This document shows, piece by piece, positions 36,417 through 47,726 of a DNA stretch of 64,000 bases (position 1 is its first letter; every line of letters begins with the position of its first letter). Source of the DNA: Thiobacillus sp. GTDB taxonomy: Bacteria; Pseudomonadota; Gammaproteobacteria; Burkholderiales; Thiobacillaceae. The notes under the pieces were generated by a model. That model did not search any database and was not told the DNA's origin. It saw nothing but the letters and a program-made list of their open reading frames with translations. Location: positions 1-64,000 of the forward strand of contig JAIBFA010000073.1 in the NCBI GenBank assembly GCA_019459325.1, in the 5' to 3' direction. Made by a program: the position numbers and the translations under genes.

Positions 36417-38225
36417 ATGCTGTCTGTCAACGAATCGGATCCCCGCGTGTCACTGACCAGCCAGAGCGACACGCACGTCGATCGCCTCAACGCTTTGTGG
36501 AAGCTGTCCGTGCGGCGCGGGCTCTCGGATGCCGAACGTATCCGCGCCATGCTGGCGATGGCGGCAGAGGTGTTGGACATGGATCTGGCGGTGCTGGGCG
36601 AACTCGGCGAATACTGCACAGCGCGCTATGTCAGCGACCGTCTGGGGGTGTTTCCGGAAGGTAGCCGACAGGCGATTGACGTGTCCTTGTGTCGCGTTGT
36701 CTACCATACCTGTGCACCGTCCCACATCGCCGATCTGACCTCGCACCCCATGCATGCCGGCAATCCGATGGTGACCGAGTTCGGCATGCGCACCTTCTCC
36801 GGGATTCCGGTAACGGTGGGTGACGAGGCCCGCTGGGTGCTGGCTTTTTTACGCCAGCGCAGCGAATCACCGCCCGACGCGGTCGACATTGCCTACATGG
36901 ACCTGATTGCCGACTGGCTCGGCAATGCCTTGCATCAGTCCGCGCAAAAAGACCTGCTGCAGCGCATCGCGTTGACCGATCCCCTGACCGGACTGCCCAA
37001 CCGGCGTGCAGCCGAGGAACGCCTGCAAAAGGAAAGAGCGCGCACCCCGCGCGACGGCCATGGCTTCGCACTGGCCCTGGTCGATCTCGATCATTTCAAG
37101 ATGGTGAATGATCGTTACGGCCACGCCGTGGGCGACGAGGTGCTGAACGCCGTGGCACGCCGGTTTGAATCCGGGCTGCGCGAAGGCGACTGGGTGGCGC
37201 GTTGGGGCGGGGAGGAATTCCTGTTCGTGCTGCATGGCAGTACCGTAGAAGACGCTGCCAGCATCATGGAGCGGCTCGCCGGCGAGGCCCGTTCGACGCC
37301 AGTGCAGACCAGCGTTGGCGCCATTTCCGTGAGTTTTTCGGCGGGGGTGGCCGCCTTCGGCACGAACGACAGCGAAACCCTGCCCATGATGGAAAAAATC
37401 GACCACGCGCTGTATCGGGCCAAGTCCGATGGCCGTGATCAGGTCAGGATGGCGGCCCACACCCATTTCCCGTGGAACAGTGCGCTGCTGCGGCAGGCGC
37501 TGGCAGAACAGCGGGTCAGACAGGCCTCGCAGGTCATCGTCGACTTGCAGAGCGGACAGACGATTGCGGACGAGGCGCTGGCGCGCATCGAGACCGCGAC
37601 CGGCGAAATCGTCGAAGCCCAGGATTTTGTCGATATGGCCGAAGGCCTGGGCCTGATGGCCGAAATCGATCGCCAGGTGGTCCGCAACGTGATGCAGCGT
37701 TGTGTCGTCCGCATGGATCAGGGCGGCGCCCCCGATTTTGCCCACTTCGTGAACGTCTCGCCGCAGTTTCTGGCGCGGCGCGATCTGGTCGAGGAAATGC
37801 TCGAGAATGCCATGGGCTACTGTCAGACCTGCAGCGTGATGCTGGGGCCGGTCAAGCCCATCGTGCTGGAACTGACCGAGCGCCAGCGCATCGTCAGCCT
37901 GGAGAAACTGCGTGCCGATCTGCAGCCCTTCATCGATTTCGGCTTTCGGCTGGCGCTCGATGATTTCGGTAGCGGGTATTCGTCCTATCTGTATCTGGCG
38001 CACCTGCCCGTCAGTTTCCTGAAAATCGAAGGCTGGCTGGTGTCGCACATGCGCCGGGACCGCAAGGTGGCGGGTATCGTCGAAAGCCTGGCTAACTTTG
38101 CGCGCAAGGAAGGCGTGCGCACCGTGGCCGAGCATGTCGAGGACGCAGAAACCGCGCGCATCCTGGCCGACATGGGGGTGGACTATGGGCAGGGCTGGCA
38201 TTTTGGGCGCCCGCAGATGACGTGA
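36417..38225 (+). CDS. GAF-GGDEF-EAL cyclic-di-GMP signalling protein
   Basis: Makes and/or degrades cyclic-di-GMP. The 602-residue cytoplasmic protein has a GAF-like sensor (about residues 40-165), a GGDEF domain with WGGEEF and an intact inhibitory site (REGD five residues upstream), and an EAL domain. The EAL domain keeps EALAR, FVNVSPQF, LELTE, DDFGSGYSS and the catalytic lysine, but has LKIE instead of LKID and AEHVE instead of AEGVE, and lacks the usual YQP entry motif. Cyclase activity is likely; phosphodiesterase activity is uncertain. A GTG two codons upstream of the chosen ATG is also possible. The GAF ligand is unknown. Confidence 0.88.
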   Translation: MLSVNESDPRVSLTSQSDTHVDRLNALWKLSVRRGLSDAERIRAMLAMAAEVLDMDLAVLGELGEYCTARYVSDRLGVFPEGSRQAIDVSLCRVVYHTCAPSHIADLTSHPMHAGNPMVTEFGMRTFSGIPVTVGDEARWVLAFLRQRSESPPDAVDIAYMDLIADWLGNALHQSAQKDLLQRIALTDPLTGLPNRRAAEERLQKERARTPRDGHGFALALVDLDHFKMVNDRYGHAVGDEVLNAVARRFESGLREGDWVARWGGEEFLFVLHGSTVEDAASIMERLAGEARSTPVQTSVGAISVSFSAGVAAFGTNDSETLPMMEKIDHALYRAKSDGRDQVRMAAHTHFPWNSALLRQALAEQRVRQASQVIVDLQSGQTIADEALARIETATGEIVEAQDFVDMAEGLGLMAEIDRQVVRNVMQRCVVRMDQGGAPDFAHFVNVSPQFLARRDLVEEMLENAMGYCQTCSVMLGPVKPIVLELTERQRIVSLEKLRADLQPFIDFGFRLALDDFGSGYSSYLYLAHLPVSFLKIEGWLVSHMRRDRKVAGIVESLANFARKEGVRTVAEHVEDAETARILADMGVDYGQGWHFGRPQMT

Positions 38226-38414
38226 TACGGGCTAGAATGAAATGCCCCTACCCGCTCGGGCATGGGCGCCGCAAGCATGCCCCGCCTCCCCATGCCCCCA
38301 TCCTGCCGGAACGCCTGCCTGTGAAACCCTCCCTGTATCGCCTTACCCCGTTAACTCCCGCCGAGGCCCGTCCGCTGAATGCGGCCGGCCCTGACGCAAA
38401 CCGGGAGCGTCCAC

Positions 38415-39584
38415 TTGCTTGAGCGGCACGCAGGTGGCGAGCGCGTCATCCTGGTAGCACTCGATTTCGGGACGCCGGATTTTGCCGAGAGCGTGGCCGA
38501 GCTGCGCCTGCTGGCTGCGGGCGCCGGGCTCGACATTCTCGGCGAGGTGCAGGGCAAGCGCAGCCGCCCGGATGCAGCCTTGTTCGTGGGGAGCGGCAAG
38601 GCCGACGAGATCGCAGCGCTGGTCCTTGCCACCGAAGCCGACGTCGTCATCTTCAACCACGAGTTGTCGCCCGCGCAGGAGCGCAACCTGGAGCGCCGCC
38701 TGCACTGCCGGGTGATCGACCGTGTCAGCCTGATTCTGGATATCTTTGCCCACCGGGCGAACAGCGCCGAAGGCAAGCTGCAGGTCGAACTGGCCCAACT
38801 GCAGCATCTGTCGACCCGTCTGGTACGCGGCTGGACCCACCTCGAACGCCAGCGTGGCGGCGTCGGCATGCGCGGCCCGGGCGAGAAGCAGCTGGAAACC
38901 GACCGCCGCCTGATCGGCGTGCGGGTCAAGGCGTTGCGCGAGCGGCTCGCCAAACTGGGCAAGCAGCGGCGCACCCAGCGGCGCGCGCGCGCGCGCCAGC
39001 AGGTGATGTCGGTGGCGCTGGTGGGCTACACCAACGCCGGCAAGTCCACCCTGTTCAATGCGCTGACGCGCGCCGGCGCCTACGCGGCCGACCAGCTGTT
39101 CGCCACGCTCGACACCACCACGCGCAAGGTCTACCTACCGCAGGTTGGAGAAGTCGTGCTGTCGGACACCGTCGGCTTCATCACCCGCCTGCCGCACGAT
39201 CTGGTGGCCGCCTTCCGGGCCACCCTGGAGGCCACGGCTGAGGCCGATTTGCTGTTGCACGTGATCGACTCGTCCAGCCCCGGGCGCGAGCGCCAGATCG
39301 AGGCGGTCGAGAAGGTGCTGGGGGAAATCGGAGCGGAGGCCGTGCCCCAGCTTCGCGTCTACAACAAGCTTGATCTGACGGGCGTGGCACCGGGAGTGGC
39401 GCGCGACGAATATGGTAAACTTCAAAGCGTGTATGTATCCGCGCAAACCGGCGCGGGGCTTGAACTTTTACGCGAGGCCCTGTCAGAAATCCTGCTCGCC
39501 AACCGCGCCCAGGTTGAAGCCAGCCAGGATGAAGCCGGCGCAGCAGACGACACCTCTCTCCAACCTACAGTTTTCTCCACATAA
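38415..39584 (+). CDS. hflX: Ribosome-associated GTPase HflX
   Basis: HflX splits stalled or stressed ribosomes using GTP. The 389-residue protein has the N-terminal ATP/nucleotide-binding domain (VALDFGTPDFAESVAELRLL, VGSGKADEI), RGPGEKQLETDRR, and the G domain (GYTNAGKSTLFNAL, DTVGFITRLPHDLVAAFRATLEA, NKLD). I prefer a TTG at 38415 giving a family-like LLERHAGGERVI with GGGAG 7 nt upstream; an ATG at 38379 lacks a clear ribosome site. It leads the hflX-hflK-hflC-hisZ-purA cluster. Hfq, often just upstream, is not here. Confidence 0.93.
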   Translation: MLERHAGGERVILVALDFGTPDFAESVAELRLLAAGAGLDILGEVQGKRSRPDAALFVGSGKADEIAALVLATEADVVIFNHELSPAQERNLERRLHCRVIDRVSLILDIFAHRANSAEGKLQVELAQLQHLSTRLVRGWTHLERQRGGVGMRGPGEKQLETDRRLIGVRVKALRERLAKLGKQRRTQRRARARQQVMSVALVGYTNAGKSTLFNALTRAGAYAADQLFATLDTTTRKVYLPQVGEVVLSDTVGFITRLPHDLVAAFRATLEATAEADLLLHVIDSSSPGRERQIEAVEKVLGEIGAEAVPQLRVYNKLDLTGVAPGVARDEYGKLQSVYVSAQTGAGLELLREALSEILLANRAQVEASQDEAGAADDTSLQPTVFST

Positions 39585-39588
39585 CGCT

Positions 39589-40785
39589 ATGGCATGGAAC
39601 GACCCGCAATGGGGCAATAAAGACAACCGCAAGAATAGCGGGCCGCCCGACCTGGACGAGCTCTGGCGCCGCGTCAACCAGCGTCTCAACGGTATGTTCG
39701 GTAAAAAGGACTCGGGTGGAGGTGGCGGCGGAGAGGGCTTTTCCCCCGAAGGCTTTCCGGGTGGCGGCAATCTGGTTGGCCTGCTGGTCGGCGTGCTGGC
39801 ACTGGTGTGGGTGGCGAGCGGCTTCTATATCGTCGATACCGGTCAGCGCGGCATGGTGCTGCGCTTCGGCAAATACGTCGAGACCACCGAGCCCGGCCCG
39901 CGCTGGCATCTGCCGTGGCCGATCGAATCGCGCGAGGTCGTCAACGTCGACCAGGTGCGCACGGTCGAAATCGGCTACCGCAACAACGTCAAGAGCAAGG
40001 TGCTGAAAGAGTCGCTGATGCTGACCGACGACGAGAACATCATCGACCTGCAGTTTGCCGTGCAGTACATCCTGAAGGATCCGGTCGAGTTCCTGTTCGT
40101 CAACCGTTCCCCCGAAGATAGTGCGCTGCAGATCGCCGAAACCGCGATGCGCGAAATCGTCGGCAAGAGCAAGATGGACTTCGTGCTGTACGAGGGGCGC
40201 GCCGAAATTGCCGCGCGCGCCAAGCAGTTGATGCAGGACATCCATGACCGCCACAAGACCGGCATCAGCATCAGCCAGGTCACCCTGCAGAACATCCAGC
40301 CGCCTGAGCAGGTGCAGGCTGCGTTCGACGATGCGGTGAAAGCGGGGCAGGATCGCGAGCGCCTGAAGAACGAGGCCGAGGCCTACTCCAACGACGTGGT
40401 GCCGCGCGCCCGCGGTCTGGCCTCGCGGCTGAAAGAAGAAGCCGAAGGCTACAAGCAGTCGGTGATCGCAAACGCCGAGGGTGAAGCCAGCCGTTTCTCG
40501 CAGATTTTTGCCGAATACCAGAAGGCGCCGCAGGTCACGCGCCAGCGTATCTATCTCGACACCATGCAGACCGTGATGAACAACACCAGCAAAATCTTGG
40601 TGGACCAGAAAGGCGGCAACAGCCTCTTGTACCTGCCGCTCGACAAGTTGCAGCAGATTGTCAGCCAGCCCTACAGCGGCGCCCCGGATGTCTTGTCTCA
40701 AGCGCCGGCCACGACATCGACCGCGCCGATGGATGCGCGTACGCGTGATGCCCTTCGCAATCGTGACCGGGAGGATCGGCCATGA
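39589..40785 (+). CDS. hflK: FtsH protease regulator HflK (SPFH protein)
   Basis: HflK and HflC form a large membrane cage around the FtsH protease and limit its action on membrane proteins. The 398-residue product has a glycine-rich cytoplasmic start (GKKDSGGGGGG), one membrane helix (LVGLLVGVLALVWVASGFYI), a periplasmic SPFH domain (DTGQRGMVLRFGKYVET) and coiled coil (KNEAEAYSNDVVPRARG). ATG at 39589 lies 5 bp after the hflX stop. It overlaps hflC by 4 bp. Confidence 0.96.
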   Translation: MAWNDPQWGNKDNRKNSGPPDLDELWRRVNQRLNGMFGKKDSGGGGGGEGFSPEGFPGGGNLVGLLVGVLALVWVASGFYIVDTGQRGMVLRFGKYVETTEPGPRWHLPWPIESREVVNVDQVRTVEIGYRNNVKSKVLKESLMLTDDENIIDLQFAVQYILKDPVEFLFVNRSPEDSALQIAETAMREIVGKSKMDFVLYEGRAEIAARAKQLMQDIHDRHKTGISISQVTLQNIQPPEQVQAAFDDAVKAGQDRERLKNEAEAYSNDVVPRARGLASRLKEEAEGYKQSVIANAEGEASRFSQIFAEYQKAPQVTRQRIYLDTMQTVMNNTSKILVDQKGGNSLLYLPLDKLQQIVSQPYSGAPDVLSQAPATTSTAPMDARTRDALRNRDREDRP

Positions 40786-41663
40786 ACAAGAGCATCGGAT
40801 CGTTGTTGATCGGCTTGCTGGTCGTGCTGGTCGTCCTGAGCGCCAGCATGTTTACGGTTGACCAGCGGCAGAACGCCCTGGTGTTCCAGCTGGGCGAAGT
40901 GGTGTCGGTGAAGACCAAGCCGGGCCTGTATTTCAAGCTGCCGCTGGTGCAGAACGTGCGCTTTTTCGATACGCGCATCCTGACGCTGGATTCGGCCGAC
41001 CCCGAGCGCTTCATCACCTCGGAAAAGAAGAACGTGCTGGTCGACTCCTTCATCAAGTGGCGCGTGATCGATGCGCGGCAGTTTTACGTGTCGGTCGGCG
41101 GTGACGAAACGCGGGCCCAGATCCGCCTTAATCAGACGGTCAACGACGGCCTGCGCGCCGAATTCGGCAAGCGCACCATCAACGAGGTGGTGTCGGGCCG
41201 GCGCGAGGAAATCATGAACATCATCCGCACCAAGGCCGATAGCGATGCGCGCAAGATCGGCGTGCAGGTGGTGGACGTCCGGATCAAGCGGGTCGACCTG
41301 CCGGAAACCGTGTCGGAAAACGTCTATCGCCGGATGGAAGCCGAGCGCAAGCAGGTGGCCAACGAACTGCGTTCGACAGGTGCAGCCGAGGCGGAAAAGA
41401 TCAAGGCCGATGCCGACAAGCAGAAAGACGTGATCGTCGCCGAGGCCTACCGCGATGCCCAGCGCGTCAAGGGTGAGGGCGACGCCAAGGCGTCTGCGGT
41501 GTATGCCGGCGCGTACGGCAAGAACGCCGAGTTTTATGCGTTCTACCGTTCGATGCAGGCCTATCGCGAAAGCTTCAAGAGCAAGAGCGATGTGATGGTG
41601 CTCGACCCCAGCTCCGACTTCTTCAAGTACATGAAGAATCCGCGTGCCGCCGGCGGTCAATGA
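40782..41663 (+). CDS. hflC: FtsH protease regulator HflC (SPFH protein)
   Basis: Partner of HflK in the FtsH-controlling membrane complex. The 293-residue product has an N-terminal membrane helix (SLLIGLLVVLVVLSASMFTV), the SPFH domain with VDQRQNALVFQLGEVV, and a coiled coil rich in Ala/Glu/Lys (AAEAEKIKADADKQKD). The start overlaps the hflK stop (ATGA), and its stop overlaps the DUF2065 start, so the group is translationally coupled. Confidence 0.96.
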   Translation: MNKSIGSLLIGLLVVLVVLSASMFTVDQRQNALVFQLGEVVSVKTKPGLYFKLPLVQNVRFFDTRILTLDSADPERFITSEKKNVLVDSFIKWRVIDARQFYVSVGGDETRAQIRLNQTVNDGLRAEFGKRTINEVVSGRREEIMNIIRTKADSDARKIGVQVVDVRIKRVDLPETVSENVYRRMEAERKQVANELRSTGAAEAEKIKADADKQKDVIVAEAYRDAQRVKGEGDAKASAVYAGAYGKNAEFYAFYRSMQAYRESFKSKSDVMVLDPSSDFFKYMKNPRAAGGQ

Positions 41664-41848
41664 CCGGTTCTGACTGGCTTGCGGCAATCGGGCTGTTGCT
41701 GGTGATTGAAGGTATCCTGCCGTTTGCCGCGCCTGCAATGTGGCGCGAGGGCTTCAGCAGGATGCTGGAGCTCAAGGATGGCCAATTGCGTTTTATCGGC
41801 GCTGCCTCGATAGTAGGCGGCGTTTTTTTGTTGCTGATGTTGAACTGA
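41660..41848 (+). CDS. DUF2065 small membrane protein
   Basis: A 62-residue protein with two hydrophobic segments (LAAIGLLLVIEGILPFA and LRFIGAASIVGGVFLLLML), joined by a short charged loop (REGFSRMLELKD). This is the DUF2065/YjeT layout, a family often encoded directly after hflC. Function is unknown. Overlap with hflC and a 1-bp gap to hisZ imply co-expression. Confidence 0.88.
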   Translation: MTGSDWLAAIGLLLVIEGILPFAAPAMWREGFSRMLELKDGQLRFIGAASIVGGVFLLLMLN

Positions 41849-41849
41849 C

Positions 41850-44128
<2,279 letters not shown>

Positions 44129-44150
44129 TGTCTACAATAAGCCTTACACA

Positions 44151-44183
44151 AGCAAAAAGCCGACACGAGGTCGGCTTTTTGCT
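44151..44183. terminator. Bidirectional terminator between purA and tRNA-Leu
   Basis: AGCAAAAAGCCGA (44151-44163) pairs perfectly with TCGGCTTTTTGCT (44171-44183) around a 7-nt loop. The A/T-rich outer stem gives T tracts on both strands, so it can end both purA (plus) and the tRNA transcript (minus). Confidence 0.9.
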
Positions 44184-44192
44184 TACAACATT

Positions 44193-44277
44193 TGGTGCCC
44201 AGAAGAGGACTCGAACCTCCACACCTTGCGGCACACGGACCTGAACCGTGCGCGTCTACCAATTCCGCCATCTGGGC
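44193..44277 (-). tRNA. tRNA-Leu (anticodon CAG)
   Basis: On the minus strand the 85-nt gene starts GCCCAGATGGCGGAATTGGT. It has acceptor GCCCAGA pairing with TCTGGGC, an anticodon stem CACGG/CCGTG around loop TTCAGGT, a long type II variable arm, a GGTTCGAGTCC T-loop segment and an encoded 3' CCA. The long variable arm and CAG anticodon identify leucine decoding CUG. It lies against the flow of purA and rnr. Confidence 0.97.
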
Positions 44278-44311
44278 AATAAGGCGCGCATTTTAGAGAG
44301 CAGAGATTAAA

Positions 44312-46612
44312 TTGTCAACGAACAAATCACGCAGCCGCGCAAGCAAGCACAAAATTCCGGCGATACGCCTGGCCGACCCGTTTTACGAACGTGAAATAGA
44401 GCGCTACGAGGCGCCGCTGCCGAGCCGGGAATACATCCTGCAACTGCTGACCGAGGCCGGCTGCCCGGTCGATGCCGACGCCTTTGCCGAACAGTTGGAG
44501 ATCACCGAGGCCGAGCGCGATCTGTTCCAGCGCCGCCTGGGCGCGATGCAGCGCGACGGCCAGCTGATGCTCAACCGCAAGCGACAGCTCTGTCTTCCGG
44601 ACAAGCTCGACCTGATCAAGGGCCGCGTCGAAGGGCACCCTGACGGCTTCGGCTTCGTGGTGCCGGAAGAGGGCGGCGACGACCTCTTTCTGTCGCCCAA
44701 GGAGATGCACCGCGTGCTGCACGGCGACAAGGTCCTGGTGCGGGTGGCAGGCTTCGACCGACGTGGCCGCCGCGAGGCCAAGATCGTCGAGGTGCTGGAG
44801 CACGTCAACAAAACCATCGTCGGCCGCTACTACGTGGAAGGCGGCGTCGGCTTCCTGATCGCGGAAAACCGTCGCATCAACCAGGATGTTCTCGTTCCGA
44901 CCGAGAATGCAGGCGCTGCGAAGTCCGGTCAGGTGGTGACGGTGGAGATCGTGACCCAGCCCGGCGCGCACAACGAGGCGGTCGGCCGCGTCACCGAGAT
45001 TCTCGGCAGCTTTACCGGCCCCGGCATGGAAATCGAGATCGCGCTGCGTAAGCACGACCTGCCCTACGTATTCCCGCCCGACGTCGAGGCGCAGGCATCC
45101 AAGCTGCCGAGCAAGGTGATGAAAAAGGACATGGCCGGGCGCGAGGACATCCGCCATCTGCCGCTCGTCACCATCGACGGCGAAACCGCGCGCGACTTCG
45201 ACGATGCGGTGTACTGCGAACCGCTCGGCCGCAGCGGCTTCCGGCTGGTCGTCGCGATCGCCGACGTCAGCCATTACGTGCAACCCAGGGATGCGCTCGA
45301 CAGCGAAGGCTTCAACCGCGGCAACTCGGTGTACTTCCCGCGCCGCGTCATCCCGATGCTGCCCGAGGCTTTGTCGAACGGCCTGTGCTCGCTCAATCCG
45401 GAAGTCGACCGCCTGTCGATGGTGTGCGACATGCAGATCAGCAGCACCGGCAGCATCAAGGAATACCGCTTCTACCCGGCGGTGATCTATTCGCACGCGC
45501 GGCTCACCTACAACCAGGTGTGGGACTGGCTCTCCGGCGCCGCCAAGCCGGAGAAGAAGCACGCCGAGCTGATGCCGCACCTGGAAGCGCTCGACAAGCT
45601 TTTCCGCGTCATGCTGAAGGCACGCGCCAAGCGCGGCGCCATCGATTTCGGCTCGACCGAGACGCAAATCATTTTCGACGACCAGGGCAAGATCAAGGAA
45701 ATCGTGCCGGTGATCCGCAACGATGCCCACCGCATCATCGAGGAATGCATGCTGGCGGCCAACGTCTGCGCCTCGGATTACCTGCACGAGAACAAGCAGC
45801 CCGCGCTGTTTCGCGTCCACGAAGGTCCGACCCCGGAAAAGCTCGCCGCGCTGCGCGGCTTCCTCGCCGAGTTCGGCCTCGACCTCGGCGGTGGCGACAA
45901 GCCGCACGCCAAGGATTACGCCGCGCTGCTGGAGAAGATCAAGGATCGCCCCGACCACGGCCTGCTGCAGACCGTGATGCTGCGCTCGCTCAGGCAGGCG
46001 GTCTACAGCCCCGACAACAAGGGCCACTTCGGCCTGGCCTACGAGGCCTACACCCATTTCACCTCGCCGATCCGCCGCTATCCTGACCTCATGGTGCATC
46101 GTGGCATCAAGGCGGTGCTGAATGGCGAGAAGCTGCCTGCCAAGGGCCTGGCGGAAATCGGCACCCACTGCTCGATGACCGAGCGCCGTGCCGACGATGC
46201 CACGCGCGACGTCGACGCCTGGCTGAAGACCTACTTCATGCAGGACCGCATCGGCGACGAATACAACGGCACCGTGAGCGCGGTGACCAGCTTCGGCATG
46301 TTCGTCGCGATCGACGACATCTTCATCGAGGGCCTGGTCCACGTGTCCGAACTCGGCCAGGACTACTTCCACTACGACCAGGCCAAGCACATGATGCTCG
46401 GCGAGCGGACAGGGAAAAGATATCGCCTGGGCGACCGCGTGCGCATCAAGGTGCTGCGTGCCGACATCGAAACCAGCAAGATCGATTTCAGCCTGGTCGA
46501 GCAGGACAGCTCAGCGCTCGACATGCAGCGCGCGTTCGAGCAATCGGCGCCGAAAAAGTCAGCGTCCAAACCCCGGTCGGCGAAACCTAAAGGGGGTAGC
46601 AAGAAGCAATGA
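44312..46612 (+). CDS. rnr: Ribonuclease R
   Basis: 3'-5' exoribonuclease that degrades structured RNA and helps with RNA quality control. The 766-residue product has an N-terminal HTH-like region, cold-shock domains (GFGFVVPEEGGDDLFLSP), the RNB catalytic domain with the metal-ligand block TIDGETARDFDDAVYCE, and a C-terminal S1 domain (GTVSAVTSFGMFVAIDDIFIEGLVHVSEL) with a Lys/Ser-rich tail. Start is a TTG at 44312. It overlaps rlmB by 4 bp, the common rnr-rlmB pair. Confidence 0.96.
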   Translation: MSTNKSRSRASKHKIPAIRLADPFYEREIERYEAPLPSREYILQLLTEAGCPVDADAFAEQLEITEAERDLFQRRLGAMQRDGQLMLNRKRQLCLPDKLDLIKGRVEGHPDGFGFVVPEEGGDDLFLSPKEMHRVLHGDKVLVRVAGFDRRGRREAKIVEVLEHVNKTIVGRYYVEGGVGFLIAENRRINQDVLVPTENAGAAKSGQVVTVEIVTQPGAHNEAVGRVTEILGSFTGPGMEIEIALRKHDLPYVFPPDVEAQASKLPSKVMKKDMAGREDIRHLPLVTIDGETARDFDDAVYCEPLGRSGFRLVVAIADVSHYVQPRDALDSEGFNRGNSVYFPRRVIPMLPEALSNGLCSLNPEVDRLSMVCDMQISSTGSIKEYRFYPAVIYSHARLTYNQVWDWLSGAAKPEKKHAELMPHLEALDKLFRVMLKARAKRGAIDFGSTETQIIFDDQGKIKEIVPVIRNDAHRIIEECMLAANVCASDYLHENKQPALFRVHEGPTPEKLAALRGFLAEFGLDLGGGDKPHAKDYAALLEKIKDRPDHGLLQTVMLRSLRQAVYSPDNKGHFGLAYEAYTHFTSPIRRYPDLMVHRGIKAVLNGEKLPAKGLAEIGTHCSMTERRADDATRDVDAWLKTYFMQDRIGDEYNGTVSAVTSFGMFVAIDDIFIEGLVHVSELGQDYFHYDQAKHMMLGERTGKRYRLGDRVRIKVLRADIETSKIDFSLVEQDSSALDMQRAFEQSAPKKSASKPRSAKPKGGSKKQ

Positions 46613-47373
46613 GCGAGAAGTCCGCCGACAAGCACGCCGCAGAAAAACTCATCTACGGCTTTCACCCCGTCCTCGCCCGCCTGCGCCAGGACCCCGCGGG
46701 CATCTTCGAAATCTACCTGGACCTGACCCGGCGCGACGCGCGCGCGCGCGACCTGGTGCATCAGGCCAAGGACAACGGGGTCAAGCTCGCGCAGGTCGAG
46801 GCGGATCGTTTGACCCGCCTCGTCGGCAAGGCCGCCAAGCATCAGGGCGTGGTCGCCCGTGTGAAGCCGGTTGCGCTCACGCATTCGCTCGACGAGGTGC
46901 TGGAAAACATCCAGGGCCCGCCGCTCCTGGTCATCCTCGACGGCGTCACCGACCCGCACAACCTCGGCGCCATCATGCGCTCGGCCGACGCCTTCGGCGT
47001 CCACGCCGTCATCGCGCCGAAGGACAACGCCGTCGGCATCAACGCCACCGTGGAAAAGGTCGCCTCGGGCGCCGCGGAGACCGTGCCCTACATCATGGTC
47101 ACCAACCTCGCGCGCACCATCGAAGACCTCAAGGAACACAACATCTGGGTCATCGCAGCCGACATGGACGGCGACAAGCCCCTGTCCGGCATCGACGCCA
47201 AGACCGGCATCGCCTGGGTGCTCGGTGCCGAAGGCGCGGGCATCCGCCGTCTGGTCAAGCAAAGCTGTGACCAGGTCGCGCGCATCCCGATCGGCGGCAC
47301 GGTGGAAAGCCTCAACGTCTCGGTGTCGGCGGCGCTGTGCTTGTATGAGACGGTGCGGCAGCGGGGAGCCTGA
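46609..47373 (+). CDS. rlmB: 23S rRNA (guanosine-2'-O)-methyltransferase RlmB
   Basis: SpoU/TrmH-family enzyme that methylates G2251 in the 23S rRNA P-loop. The 254-residue protein has an N-terminal substrate-binding domain (KLIYGFHPVLARL-type start LIYGFHPVLARLRQ), then the knotted SPOUT domain with LDGVTDPHNLGAIMRSADAFG, WVLGAEGAGIRRLV and RIPIGGTVESLNVSVSAALC. It is coupled to rnr. A second TrmH-family enzyme is encoded at 52.7 kb. Confidence 0.95.
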   Translation: MSEKSADKHAAEKLIYGFHPVLARLRQDPAGIFEIYLDLTRRDARARDLVHQAKDNGVKLAQVEADRLTRLVGKAAKHQGVVARVKPVALTHSLDEVLENIQGPPLLVILDGVTDPHNLGAIMRSADAFGVHAVIAPKDNAVGINATVEKVASGAAETVPYIMVTNLARTIEDLKEHNIWVIAADMDGDKPLSGIDAKTGIAWVLGAEGAGIRRLVKQSCDQVARIPIGGTVESLNVSVSAALCLYETVRQRGA

Positions 47374-47726
47374 ACCATGTTTGGACATAAAATCACTGTA
47401 ATTTTTTAACTATGCTGCAGCGCTAGCGGTTTGGGTAATAACGCCGTTGGAACATCGTGCGTCGCAACACAAGTATTCGAATCACCCAGTTATTACTGAC
47501 TTGGTTTTGCTTTTCTCCCCTTACAGCCCCGCCGAAAATCGAGCCTGCCGGACTACAACGCCCAGCCCGTCGACAAGCTAAGAACGAACGATGCGTGGGC
47601 CAGTGACTCCCGATCCCTCGCCGCAAAGCAAAAATGAACTATGTTGAATAGCTTGCTTGATTTCGCATTGGGATAAACCACGGATCAAGCCATTGCCCAC
47701 TGGGCGATTCAACTTAAAGGAGAAGG
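47374..47726. other. 353-bp non-coding gap before the Met-rich gene
   Basis: No convincing gene on either strand. It is more AT-rich than its surroundings at both ends. GTAATAAC (47435-47442) and GTTATTAC (47489-47496) form a distant inverted repeat, and GCTTGAT (47655-47661) pairs with ATCAAGC (47684-47690) in the leader of the Met-rich gene. A good ribosome site (AAAGGAG) precedes that gene. The promoter could not be assigned. Confidence 0.4.

Noticed and set aside
38222-38422. A 66-codon frame before hflX
   Set aside because: No ribosome site, no conserved pattern, and it overlaps the hflX start region.
47655-47690. TTGAT...ATCAA half-sites as an FNR/CRP-type site
   Set aside because: The halves in GCTTGAT and ATCAAGC are 22 bp apart, not the 4-bp spacing such a site needs.
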